From positions 1-64,000 of the forward strand of contig NZ_SGXJ01000005.1 of assembly GCF_004216905.1 (NCBI RefSeq): a stretch of 64,000 nucleotides of DNA. The letters run 5' to 3'. Origin of the DNA: Kribbella sp. VKM Ac-2569 (GTDB lineage: Bacteria; Actinomycetota; Actinomycetes; Propionibacteriales; Kribbellaceae). Shown here piece by piece: positions 7,978-17,848 of the stretch. The translations under genes and the position numbers were made by a program. The notes below the pieces were generated by a model. The model saw nothing but the letters and a program-made list of their open reading frames with translations, was not told the origin of the DNA and searched no databases. Every line of letters begins with the position of its first letter. Position 1 is the stretch's first letter.

Positions 7978-9708
7978 ATGCTTTCGGAGATCCGCATCAC
8001 TGGGCTGGGCGTGATCGAGGACGCGACGTTGGACCTCGACCCGGGTTTCACCGCGGTCACGGGTGAGACCGGTGCCGGCAAGACGATGGTTGTGACCGGG
8101 GTGAACATGCTGCTCGGCGGCCGTGCCGACAGCGGTCTGGTGCGGCACGGGACGCGGCGGGCGCGGGTGGAGGGTCGCGCGAGCAACGTACCGCGGGCGA
8201 TCGTGCAGCAGGCCGAGGACCGTGGTGGCGAGCTGGACGACGACGAGTTGCTGATCGCGCGCGAGCTTTCGTCGGAGGGCCGGTCACGGGCGTTTCTCGG
8301 CGGCGCGTCCGTTCCGGTGTCCGTGCTGGGCGAGATCTCCGGAGATCTCGTCGCGATCCACGGCCAGGCGGATCAGTGGCGGTTGCTGCAGCCGGCGCGG
8401 CAGCGCGAGACGCTGGACACCTTTGCGGGCAAGCCGGTTCTGGTGCCGCTGCAGGAGTACGCCGCCGCGTACAAGCGGCATCGCGAGGTCGAGGCCGAGC
8501 TGACCGAGCTGACCACTCGCGAGCGTGATCGCCTCGCTGAGGCGGACTTGCTGCGGTTCGGTCTGGACGAGGTCGCGAAGGCGGAGCCGTTGCCCGGCGA
8601 GGACGTCGAGCTCGCGGCCGAGGAAGATCGCCTCGCGTACGCGGACGGTCTGCGCACGGCGGCCACGAACGCGTCGGACGCGCTCGCATCGGAGGACCTC
8701 GACTCCACGCGGCCGAACGACGTACTCGGCCTGCTGGCGTTGACGAAACAGGTCCTGGACGGTGAGCGCGAGCACGACGCGAAGCTCGCCGAGCTGGCCG
8801 ACCGGGCGGGCGAACTCGGGTACCTGGCGGCTGATCTGGCTCAGGAGCTCTCGTCGTACGCCGCCGATGTCGACACCGATCCGGCACGGCTGGCTGTGGT
8901 GAGCGAGCGACGTTCGTTGCTCACCAACCTGGTTCGCAAGTACGGCGCTGAGAACGGCACTGTCGACGAGGTCATCGAATGGACCAAACGGTCGGCCGAG
9001 CGGCTCGCCGAGCTCGACGGTAGCGACGAGCGCGTCGAGCAACTGACTGGCGAGCTGGCCGAGTTGGACGCGAAGCTCGCGGACCTTGGTCAGCAGATGC
9101 GGGACGCCCGGATCGAAGCGGCGGCACGGCTCGGCGTCGCGGTGTCCGAGGAGCTGACCGGGCTGGCGATGCCGCACGCGAAGCTCTCGGTCGAGGTGCA
9201 CGAGACCACTGCCGGACCGTTCGGCATCGACGAGGTCGAGTTCTGCTTCGCGGCGAACCCTGGGAGCCCGGCGCGCCCGCTGCAGAAGGCTGCGTCGGGT
9301 GGTGAGTTGTCCCGGGTGATGCTCGCGCTCGAGGTGATCCTGTCGGACACGCACCCCGTGCCCACGTTGGTGTTCGACGAGATCGACGCCGGGATCGGCG
9401 GCCGCGCGGCGGTCGAGGTCGGCAAGCGGCTGGCCCGGCTGGCGGAGAAGGCTCAGGTGATCGTGGTGACGCACCTTCCGCAGGTCGCCGCGTTCGCGGA
9501 CCGTCATGCCGTCGTACTGAAGAGCGACGACGGATCGGTCACCACCAGCGGCCTGGTCGCTCTCGACGACGACGCCCGGCTGAAGGAACTCTCCCGGATG
9601 ATGGCCGGCCTGGAGAACTCCGATGCCGCGCAGGCGCACGCCGAGGAACTGCTCGCACTCGCCGCCGAACGTCACAAACCGCGCCGGAAGAGTCGTTCCA
9701 AAGGATGA
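7978..9708 (+). CDS. recN: DNA repair protein RecN
   Basis: 576 residues, an SMC-like ATPase. Walker A GETGAGKT is at residues 29-36; a long coiled-coil middle region follows; the ABC signature ASGGELSRVMLAL is near 437 and Walker B LVFDEIDAGIGG near 462. RecN acts in double-strand break repair by holding DNA ends. The start is the ATG two bases after the nadK stop, giving the standard LSEIRITGLGVI N-terminus. In many bacteria recN is SOS-controlled, but here it seems to depend on the upstream operon; I saw no LexA box directly before it. Confidence 0.95.
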   Translation: MLSEIRITGLGVIEDATLDLDPGFTAVTGETGAGKTMVVTGVNMLLGGRADSGLVRHGTRRARVEGRASNVPRAIVQQAEDRGGELDDDELLIARELSSEGRSRAFLGGASVPVSVLGEISGDLVAIHGQADQWRLLQPARQRETLDTFAGKPVLVPLQEYAAAYKRHREVEAELTELTTRERDRLAEADLLRFGLDEVAKAEPLPGEDVELAAEEDRLAYADGLRTAATNASDALASEDLDSTRPNDVLGLLALTKQVLDGEREHDAKLAELADRAGELGYLAADLAQELSSYAADVDTDPARLAVVSERRSLLTNLVRKYGAENGTVDEVIEWTKRSAERLAELDGSDERVEQLTGELAELDAKLADLGQQMRDARIEAAARLGVAVSEELTGLAMPHAKLSVEVHETTAGPFGIDEVEFCFAANPGSPARPLQKAASGGELSRVMLALEVILSDTHPVPTLVFDEIDAGIGGRAAVEVGKRLARLAEKAQVIVVTHLPQVAAFADRHAVVLKSDDGSVTTSGLVALDDDARLKELSRMMAGLENSDAAQAHAEELLALAAERHKPRRKSRSKG

Positions 9709-9766
9709 TTTAACGCCTCGAAACACGCATAGTCACTGTTAATTCGGTGCGTGAACAAGGGCCGGG

Positions 9767-9783
9767 CCGGGTAAATGACCCGG
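9767..9783 (+). other. Small hairpin between recN and steA
   Basis: CCGGGT (9767-9772) pairs with ACCCGG (9778-9783) around AAATG in the 109-base gap between recN and steA. There is no T tract after it. It may be a weak terminator for the tlyA-recN run or part of the steA leader. The rest of the gap shows no clear promoter. Confidence 0.35.
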
Positions 9784-9817
9784 GAAGGGGCTCTTGACAT
9801 GGCAGGATGAGGGTGCG

Positions 9818-10999
9818 ATGAAACTGCCCAGCCTGCGGAGAGCACGACCCACTGAACTACCCGGCGTCACCGGAGTGGTCCGGCTGGATCGACGTACCAA
9901 GAATCTCACCAAACGGCTCAAGCCGGGTGAGATCGCCGTCATCGACCATGTCGACCTGGACCGGGTGAGCGCCGAGGCGCTCGTCGACTGCCGGGTCGCC
10001 GCGGTGGTGAACGTGGCCGACTCGATCAGCGGGCGGTACCCGAACCTCGGTCCGGAGATCCTCGTCGAGGCCGGCATCCCGCTCGTCGACGGCGTCGGCC
10101 GCGAGGTCTTCTCGGTCCTGCACGAGGGCGAGCAGGTCCGGCTCGACGACGGCACGCTGTACCGCGGCCACGAGGCCGTCGCGAAGGGCATGACCCAGGA
10201 CAGCAAGTCGGTCGCGGAGCTGATGGACGACGCCCGCGCCGGCCTGTCCACCCAGCTCGAGGCGTTCACCGCGAACACGCTCGAGTACCTGCGTCGCGAG
10301 AAGGACCTGCTGCTCGACGGTGTCGGCGTACCGGCGATCCACACGCCGATGGAGGGCAAGCACGTCCTGATCGTGGTCCGCGGGTACGACTACCGCGAAG
10401 ACCTGGTCGCGCTGAAGCCCTACATCCGCGAGTACCGGCCGGTGCTGATCGGTGTCGACGGCGGTGCGGACGCGCTGGTCGAGAACGGATTCGTGCCGGA
10501 CCTGATCCTCGGCGACATGGACTCGGTGAAGGACGAGACCCTGAAGTGCGGCGCGGAGGTGGTCGTGCACGCGTACCGCGACGGCCGCGCGCCCGGGGCC
10601 GAGCGGCTCGAGCGGCTCGGCGTGGAATCGATCGAGTTTCCGGCCACCGGCACCAGCGAGGACATCGCGATGCTGCTGGCCGACTCCAAGGGCGCCTCGC
10701 TGATCGTCGCGGTCGGCACCCACAACTCGCTGGTGGAGTTCCTCGACAAGGGGCGCCCCGGCATGGCGAGTACGTTCATCACCCGGTTGCGGGTCGGTGC
10801 CAAGCTGGTCGACGCCAAGGGCGTCTCCCGGCTGTACCGCAGCCGGGTCTCGACGTTCCAGGTGGTCGCCTTGATGGCGGCCGGCCTGTTCGCGGTCGGG
10901 GTGGCGATGGTCGCCATCGGGGCCGACGACGTCGTCTGGTCGATCCTGCGGGCGCGCTGGGGCGACTTCGTCTACTGGATCCGGGAGCTTTTCACGTGA
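9818..10999 (+). CDS. steA: SteA, septation and cell envelope protein
   Basis: 393 residues. The central domain resembles thiamine pyrophosphokinase (GVDGGADALVENGF and LILGDMDSV near residues 215-240), and one hydrophobic segment near residue 360 (VVALMAAGLFAVGVAMVAI) anchors the C-terminus. SteA with SteB is reported at the septum of corynebacteria, where it promotes daughter cell separation. The ATG at 9818 with GATGAGGG upstream gives the conserved KLPSLRRARPTELPG start. The stop overlaps the GTG of the next gene by three bases, so the pair is translationally coupled. Confidence 0.9.
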   Translation: MKLPSLRRARPTELPGVTGVVRLDRRTKNLTKRLKPGEIAVIDHVDLDRVSAEALVDCRVAAVVNVADSISGRYPNLGPEILVEAGIPLVDGVGREVFSVLHEGEQVRLDDGTLYRGHEAVAKGMTQDSKSVAELMDDARAGLSTQLEAFTANTLEYLRREKDLLLDGVGVPAIHTPMEGKHVLIVVRGYDYREDLVALKPYIREYRPVLIGVDGGADALVENGFVPDLILGDMDSVKDETLKCGAEVVVHAYRDGRAPGAERLERLGVESIEFPATGTSEDIAMLLADSKGASLIVAVGTHNSLVEFLDKGRPGMASTFITRLRVGAKLVDAKGVSRLYRSRVSTFQVVALMAAGLFAVGVAMVAIGADDVVWSILRARWGDFVYWIRELFT

Positions 11000-11943
11000 T
11001 CGACTTTCGCTACCACATCGTCTCGATCGTGGCGATCTTCTTCGCCCTGGGCGCCGGTGTGGTGCTCGGCGCCGGCCCGCTGAAGAGCACCGGCAAGGAT
11101 TTCGTCGCCAGCCAGGCCGAGAAGGACCGTCAGCAGCTGGCCGACGCCCGCGCCGAACTGGTGCAGGTGAAGGCGCTCGACAAGTACCGCGACGACTACG
11201 TCGCCAAGGTGACCGCCGGGATGACCGCCGGCAAGCTGACGAACAAGAAGATCGCGATCGTCACGATGCCGAACGCGGACAACGACCTGACCAACAGCGT
11301 GCAGGACGAGGTGGAGAAGGCCGGCGCCGTCGTCACCACGAAGGTCGCGCTGGACGCGAAGCTGTTCGACACCGGTCAGCGGCAGCTGGTCGAGTCGCTG
11401 GTCAACCAGCTGGTCACCGCGGACATGCAGATCCCGACGGACAGTACGACGTACCAGCGGGCCGGGCTGCTGCTGGCGCGCGGGATCGCCGCCAAGGAGG
11501 ACGGCAAGACCGGCGACGCGGACTCGACCAAGGTGATCAGCGGGATGACCGGCGCGAAGCTGCTGTCGCTGAAGCCGTCGCAGATCAAGGACCGGGCGAC
11601 GCTGGTCCTGGTGATCGCGGCCAAGCCGCCGACGCCGGTGCCGGACAACTCGACGTACAACGACAGTGTCGACTTCCTCGAGGGCCTGGACACCGGCAGC
11701 GCCGGCGTCGTGGTCGCGGGGACGCCGCTGACCGCGGCCGACGGCGGAATCATCAAGGCCTTGCGGAGTGACTCCGAGGCCACCAAGATCGTTTCTTCGG
11801 TGGACGTGGCCGACATCCCCGCCGGACAGGCGACGGTCGTCTTCTCGCTGGTCGAGCAGGCGGAGGGCAAGGCGGGGCAGTACGGCGCGATCAACGCGAA
11901 GAACGGCGTCGCGCCGTCGGCCGTACAGACGAAGGACAACTGA
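10996..11943 (+). CDS. steB: SteB / MctB-like copper transporter family protein
   Basis: 315 residues. The N-terminus IDFRYHIVSIVAIFFALGAG is a conserved membrane anchor, followed by a coiled coil (about 35-75) and an extracytoplasmic domain. Databases call this family copper transporter MctB (Rv1698 in Mycobacterium tuberculosis); the corynebacterial orthologue SteB partners SteA in cell separation. The GTG start overlaps the steA stop. I see no Cys/His/Met copper site, so the septation role seems the better guess in this organism. Confidence 0.88.
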   Translation: MIDFRYHIVSIVAIFFALGAGVVLGAGPLKSTGKDFVASQAEKDRQQLADARAELVQVKALDKYRDDYVAKVTAGMTAGKLTNKKIAIVTMPNADNDLTNSVQDEVEKAGAVVTTKVALDAKLFDTGQRQLVESLVNQLVTADMQIPTDSTTYQRAGLLLARGIAAKEDGKTGDADSTKVISGMTGAKLLSLKPSQIKDRATLVLVIAAKPPTPVPDNSTYNDSVDFLEGLDTGSAGVVVAGTPLTAADGGIIKALRSDSEATKIVSSVDVADIPAGQATVVFSLVEQAEGKAGQYGAINAKNGVAPSAVQTKDN

Positions 11944-11944
11944 C

Positions 11945-12754
11945 GTGGGAATTCTGAGCGCCGCCATCGCGGCGGCCGCTACTGCCGCGCTCGAGCGTGC
12001 GGCGGAGAAGCTGCCGAAGGAGACGCGGGAGCCGTTCGAGCGGACCAATCACCGCGGTGAGCCGGTGACGCTGCTCGAGGGTCCCGTGGCGGTGCTTGGT
12101 GCGCTGGCCGGCATCGCGGCGTCCCGTGGCAGCGGCAAGGTGAAGGCGGCCGCGCTGGTGGCCGGCACGGTGTCGGGTGCGGTCGGTGCGTACGACGATC
12201 TGCGCGGAACCACGCAGGCGAAGGGCTTCCGCGGTCACCTGAGCGCGTTGAAGCGCGGCGAGGTGACGAGCGGTGCGGTGAAGATCCTCGGTGTTGGCGC
12301 AGCCGGTCTCGCGGCCGCGGCGTTGCTGCCGCGGAAGTCGCGTGGCGTGAAGGCCGTCGCCGGGGTCGTTGCCGACGGCGCCTTGATCGCCGGTACGGCG
12401 AACCTCACCAACCTCCTCGACCTGCGGCCGGGCCGCGCGCTCAAGGCCGTGACTGCCCTGAACGCACCGCTGGCCGTCGTGAACGGTCCGGCCGGTGCCG
12501 TCGTCGGCGCTGCCGCGGCGTCCGCCCCGTCGGACCTCGGCGAACGCTCGATGCTGGGCGACTGCGGCGCGAACGGCCTCGGCGCGATCACCGGTACGGC
12601 GCTTGCCGCATCGCTCCCGCGTCCGTTGAAGACGCTCGTACTGGCGGCTGTTGTCGGCCTGAACCTGGCCAGCGAGAAGGTCAGCTTCACCAAGGTCATC
12701 GCCGACACCCCGGTCCTCGACAAGATCGACCAGTGGGGCCGTCGACCCAGGTGA
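11945..12754 (+). CDS. MraY/WecA-like glycosyltransferase family 4 membrane protein
   Basis: 269 residues, mostly hydrophobic, with about six to eight membrane segments. Motifs recall the polyprenyl-phosphate N-acetylhexosamine-1-phosphate transferase family: AYDDLRG (DDxxK/R), KGFRGHLSAL, NLTNLLDLRPGRA in place of the usual NxxNxxDGxDG, and GDCGANGLGAITG in place of GDxGSxxLG. It is shorter than true MraY (about 360 residues) and its aspartate loop is changed, so activity is uncertain. It starts one base after the steB stop and ends overlapping the MurJ-like gene. The neighbours suggest a lipid-linked glycan pathway. Confidence 0.8.
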   Translation: MGILSAAIAAAATAALERAAEKLPKETREPFERTNHRGEPVTLLEGPVAVLGALAGIAASRGSGKVKAAALVAGTVSGAVGAYDDLRGTTQAKGFRGHLSALKRGEVTSGAVKILGVGAAGLAAAALLPRKSRGVKAVAGVVADGALIAGTANLTNLLDLRPGRALKAVTALNAPLAVVNGPAGAVVGAAAASAPSDLGERSMLGDCGANGLGAITGTALAASLPRPLKTLVLAAVVGLNLASEKVSFTKVIADTPVLDKIDQWGRRPR

Positions 12755-14310
12755 GCAGGCTCGCCCGCGCGGCCCTGCTTGTTGCGGCCGTCACCGTTCT
12801 GGCGCGGGTTGTTGGCTTCGGCCGGTGGTTGGTGTTCTCGAAAACTGTCGGTGCGGGCTGTTTGGCTGAGGCGTATACGACGGCTAATCAGCTGCCCAAC
12901 ATTCTGTTCGAAGTGGTTGCCGGTGGTGCGCTGGCGGGTGCGGTCATTCCCGTGCTGGCCGGGCCTGTCGCCCGTGGCGACCGGGTGGCGCAGGGGCGGA
13001 TCATCGGGGCGTTGCTGTCCTGGTCGTTCGTGCTGCTGGCACCGGTCGCCTTGCTGGCCTGGGTTCTGGCGGGGCAGTACACCGACGTGATGCTCGACCC
13101 CGGCGCGGACTGCGCGAGCTCCACGGCGACCGCGACCCGGATGCTGGCGATCTTCGTGCCGCAGGTCTTCGGGTACGCCGTGGCAGTGGTCGCGACCGCG
13201 GTTCTCCAGTCCCACAAGCGTTTCGCAGCCGGTGCATGGGCTCCGCTGATCTCGAGCCTGGTGGTCGTCGGCACGTACTTCCTGTTCGCCGGCACCGCAC
13301 CTGACGCGGACTCGGCCTCGCAAGGCTCCACCGATCTACTGGCCTGGGGTACTACGGCCGGCGTCCTCGCCCTTGCCCTCACAGTGCTCGTACCGATGCT
13401 CCTGCTCCGCCTGCCGATCAGACCGACCCTCCGCCTGGACCCGGGCGTCGGACCGGTACTGCGGAAGCTCGCACTCGCCGGCCTCGCGGTACTGGTCGCG
13501 CAACAGCTCACCTTCGTCGTCACGACGTACCTGGCCAACCACCGTGGCGTAGCAGGCAGCATTGCTGTCTACACGTGGGCCAACGCGGTCTACCTGCTGC
13601 CGTACGCGGTGCTGGCCGTGCCGATCACCACAGCTGTGTTCCCGCGGCTGGCAGCAGCGTTCGAGGCGGGGGAGGGCTTCGACCGCTACGCCGCGGCGTC
13701 CACCCGCGCCGTGATGCTGGCAGGTGGCGCCGGTGCCGCACTGCTCGTCGGTACGGCGGTACCGGTGGCCAGGATCTTCGCGTACGACGACGGCGTGGTG
13801 CAGGAGTCCAAGGCGACCTCACTGGCCAACGGGCTCCTCGCGTTCGCCCCAGCTGCCATCGGGTTCGCCGTACTCATGCATGTCGGCCGAGTGCTCTACG
13901 CCCGACACTCCGGACGTGAGGTGGCCGTGGTGACATCTGCGGCCTGGATACTCGTGGCTGTAGCCGGTGTGGTGCTCACAGCCCGTTGGGACGCAGTACC
14001 CGCGCTGGCTGCCGCGATGTCTGTCGGCATGGTCGCAGGCGCCGTCGTACTGCTGCTGGTCCTGCGTCGTGAGGCAGGACCAGCTGTACTGGCCGGAGTA
14101 CCACGTGCCCACCTCACTGCACTAGCGGGCGCTGTGCTGGCCGGTGCGGCTGGCTGGGCGGTCGCACTGCCGGCAGGGGACGGTGGAATCGGCAAGGCAG
14201 TGGCGTTCTCCGTCCTCTCCGGGCTGGCCGCCGTCGTCGTGTACGCCGTGGTCGTGCTTGCATTGGATCGCGCGGACGCTCGCGCACTCGTTCGACGGGA
14301 GAAACCATGA
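12751..14310 (+). CDS. MurJ-like lipid II flippase family (MOP superfamily)
   Basis: 519 residues with about 13 to 14 membrane segments and the MviN/MurJ-type opening VLARVVGFGRWLVF, AYTTANQLPNILFEVVAGGA and later YLLPYAVLAVPITTAVFPRLA. MurJ flips lipid-linked peptidoglycan precursor across the membrane. This is probably an additional, divergent copy rather than the essential one, because the canonical actinobacterial MurJ gene sits near the origin. The GTG start overlaps the previous stop (GTGA) and the stop overlaps the GT4 start (ATGA), so it is fully coupled with both. Confidence 0.85.
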   Translation: MSRLARAALLVAAVTVLARVVGFGRWLVFSKTVGAGCLAEAYTTANQLPNILFEVVAGGALAGAVIPVLAGPVARGDRVAQGRIIGALLSWSFVLLAPVALLAWVLAGQYTDVMLDPGADCASSTATATRMLAIFVPQVFGYAVAVVATAVLQSHKRFAAGAWAPLISSLVVVGTYFLFAGTAPDADSASQGSTDLLAWGTTAGVLALALTVLVPMLLLRLPIRPTLRLDPGVGPVLRKLALAGLAVLVAQQLTFVVTTYLANHRGVAGSIAVYTWANAVYLLPYAVLAVPITTAVFPRLAAAFEAGEGFDRYAAASTRAVMLAGGAGAALLVGTAVPVARIFAYDDGVVQESKATSLANGLLAFAPAAIGFAVLMHVGRVLYARHSGREVAVVTSAAWILVAVAGVVLTARWDAVPALAAAMSVGMVAGAVVLLLVLRREAGPAVLAGVPRAHLTALAGAVLAGAAGWAVALPAGDGGIGKAVAFSVLSGLAAVVVYAVVVLALDRADARALVRREKP

Positions 14311-15332
14311 GGATCGGGCTGCTGCTCGCGGAGTCGCGGGGCGGCATCGGGCAGCACGTTGCCTCGCTGGTGCCACGGTTCGTGAGTGCGGGGCACGAGG
14401 TGGTGGTGTGTGCTCCACCGGGCACGGCCGAGCACTTCGAGTTCGCCCCGGCGACCGTCGTCTCCCAGGCCGCCGGGCTCCGTGAGTGCGACGTCATCCA
14501 CGCGCACGGCTACCGCGCCGGCATGACCGCGCTACGGGACAGGTCCCGGCTGCGCCCGCTGGTCGTCACCTGGCACAACGCGGTGATCGCGCCAGGACCA
14601 CGTGGTCTCGTGATGCGGATGGGGCAGCGGCTGGTTGCCAGAGGCGCCGACCTGACCCTGGGGGCGTCCAGCGACCTCGTGGACCTGGCCAAGAGCCTCG
14701 GCGCCCGCAACGCGCAACTGGCACCTGTGGCCGCTCCGGCGATGCCACGGATCCGTTCACGGCGCGCCGCCGTACGGCGGGAACTGGGACTCGGTGACCA
14801 GCCCATGGTGCTCACCGTGGGGCGCCTGGCGCCGCAGAAGGACTACCCGACCTTGCTGTCCGTCGCAGCCCGCGTACACGAGTCGACTCCGGACGCGGTG
14901 TTCGTGGTCGTCGGTGACGGTCCGCTGCGGGACAACCTGCAGGCGCGGATCGACGCGGAGAAGCTGCCGGTCCGGTTGCTCGGTCACCGCAACGACGTGG
15001 CCGATCTGCTCGGTGCGGCCGATGTGTTTCTGCTCACATCGCACTGGGAGGCGCGCGCCCTCGTCCTGCAGGAGGCGATGCAGGTCGGCGTACCGGTGGT
15101 TGCGACCGCGGTCGGCGGCGTACCCGAGTTGGTCGGGGACAGCGCCGTACTGGCGTTTCCCGCTGACGCGGACGGGCTGGCGGACGGGGTACGGGCCGTC
15201 CTGGCGGAGCCCGAGACCGCGAACGCTATGCGGACACGCGGCCGGGAGTTGGCGTCCAGATGGATGGACGAAGACGCGGTGGCGAAGAATCTCCTCGACA
15301 TCTACGCGGGTCTCGTCGCGACCGGTGGTTGA
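14307..15332 (+). CDS. GT4 family glycosyltransferase
   Basis: 341 residues with the GT-B fold. The N-terminal domain has SRGGIGQHVASLVPRF and the C-terminal nucleotide-sugar domain has VGRLAPQKDYPTLL, then HWEARALVLQEAMQVGVP with the E-x7-E donor motif of family GT4. There is no membrane segment, so it acts on the cytoplasmic face. It overlaps the flippase gene by four bases. With the MraY-like protein and flippase it could add a sugar to a polyprenyl-linked intermediate; the donor and acceptor cannot be read from the sequence. Confidence 0.88.
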   Translation: MRIGLLLAESRGGIGQHVASLVPRFVSAGHEVVVCAPPGTAEHFEFAPATVVSQAAGLRECDVIHAHGYRAGMTALRDRSRLRPLVVTWHNAVIAPGPRGLVMRMGQRLVARGADLTLGASSDLVDLAKSLGARNAQLAPVAAPAMPRIRSRRAAVRRELGLGDQPMVLTVGRLAPQKDYPTLLSVAARVHESTPDAVFVVVGDGPLRDNLQARIDAEKLPVRLLGHRNDVADLLGAADVFLLTSHWEARALVLQEAMQVGVPVVATAVGGVPELVGDSAVLAFPADADGLADGVRAVLAEPETANAMRTRGRELASRWMDEDAVAKNLLDIYAGLVATGG

Positions 15333-15339
15333 CAAGAGG

Positions 15340-15345
15340 TAGGCT
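15340..15345 (+). promoter_or_regulatory. Candidate -10 box for pyrG (leaderless)
   Basis: TAGGCT ends eight bases before the pyrG GTG. This fits TANNNT with the transcript beginning at the start codon. A TTGACA at 15329-15334 is too close (five bases) to serve as its -35. Confidence 0.45.
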
Positions 15346-15353
15346 GGAGACCC

Positions 15354-17092
<1,739 letters not shown>

Positions 17093-17096
<4 letters not shown>

Positions 17097-17743
17097 CCGA
17101 CTACCCGGAGCTCCGGTTCGGCGCCGGGCTGGCGGATCAGCCCGAGCGCTGGCCGGTCTCCGCCTCGGAGACCGTGCACGAGACCGGCCGGGTGATCTCG
17201 GTACGCCGGGACACCATCGAACCGCCCGGCGGTGAGTCGTTCGTCCGCGATGTCGTCGTACATCCCGGAGCCGTCGGCGTGGTCGCGCTCGACGAGAACA
17301 ACCGGATGCTGCTCGTACGCCAGTACCGGCACCCGGTCGGCTACAAGCTGCTCGAGGCTCCGGCCGGACTGCTCGACGTCCAAGGGGAGCAGTACCGCCT
17401 GGGCGCCGAGCGCGAGCTGTGGGAGGAGACCGCGACCAAGGCCGCCGACTGGCGGATCCTGGTCGACGCTTTCACCTCACCCGGCCTGACGAACGAGGCG
17501 GTCCGGATCTTCCTGGCCCGCGACCTGTCACCCGCCGACGAGACCTTCGAACGCCTCCACGAGGAGGCCGACATGGAAACCGTCTGGGCGCCTCTCATCG
17601 ACGTCGTCGGCGCCGCCCTCGCCGGCCACCTCCAGAACCCGATCCTCATCATGGGCGCCCTCGCCGCCTGGACCGCCCTCAACGGCCCCGGCTTCGACAC
17701 CCTCCGCCCCGCCGACTCCCCGTGGCCGGCGAAGGACAGCTGA
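17093..17743 (+). CDS. Nudix hydrolase, ADP-ribose pyrophosphatase type
   Basis: 216 residues. The Nudix box reads AGLLDVQGEQYRLGAERELW followed by EET, with the one-residue insertion common in the actinobacterial ADP-ribose pyrophosphatase group. The preceding VVALDENNRMLLVRQYRHP is also typical of that group. Likely reaction: ADP-ribose to AMP and ribose 5-phosphate. The gene overlaps pyrG by four bases, the usual actinobacterial order, and ends the run that began at steA. Confidence 0.9.
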
Positions 17744-17766
17744 GGTTCCGGAACTTCGCGTAGTGC

Positions 17767-17795
17767 TTGACGTGCGTTCGGTAGCGGGGTATTTG
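17767..17795 (+). promoter_or_regulatory. Candidate promoter of the GH92 gene
   Basis: TTGACG (17767-17772) and TATTTG (17790-17795) are separated by 17 bases, a good vegetative promoter spacing. The GH92 ATG follows 53 bases later. Confidence 0.5.
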
Positions 17796-17799
17796 TTGC

Positions 17800-17813
17800 T
17801 GACAACGATGTCA
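17800..17813 (+). promoter_or_regulatory. Candidate operator, TGACA-N4-TGTCA
   Basis: A perfect five-base inverted repeat with a four-base spacer begins five bases after the candidate -10 box, where a repressor would block initiation. The regulator is not identified; no sugar-responsive regulator gene is adjacent. Confidence 0.4.
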
Positions 17814-17848
17814 CTCCGCCCCGTTCCGACGTCGAAGGTTGGCCGCCC

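Noticed and set aside
9794..9799. TTGACA upstream of steA as a -35 box
   Set aside because: At 17-18 bases the -10 position falls on the ATG and reads GATGAA or ATGAAA, so no usable -10 exists for this gene.
15329..15334. TTGACA as the -35 of pyrG
   Set aside because: Only five bases separate it from the TAGGCT box; that spacing cannot work with standard polymerase.
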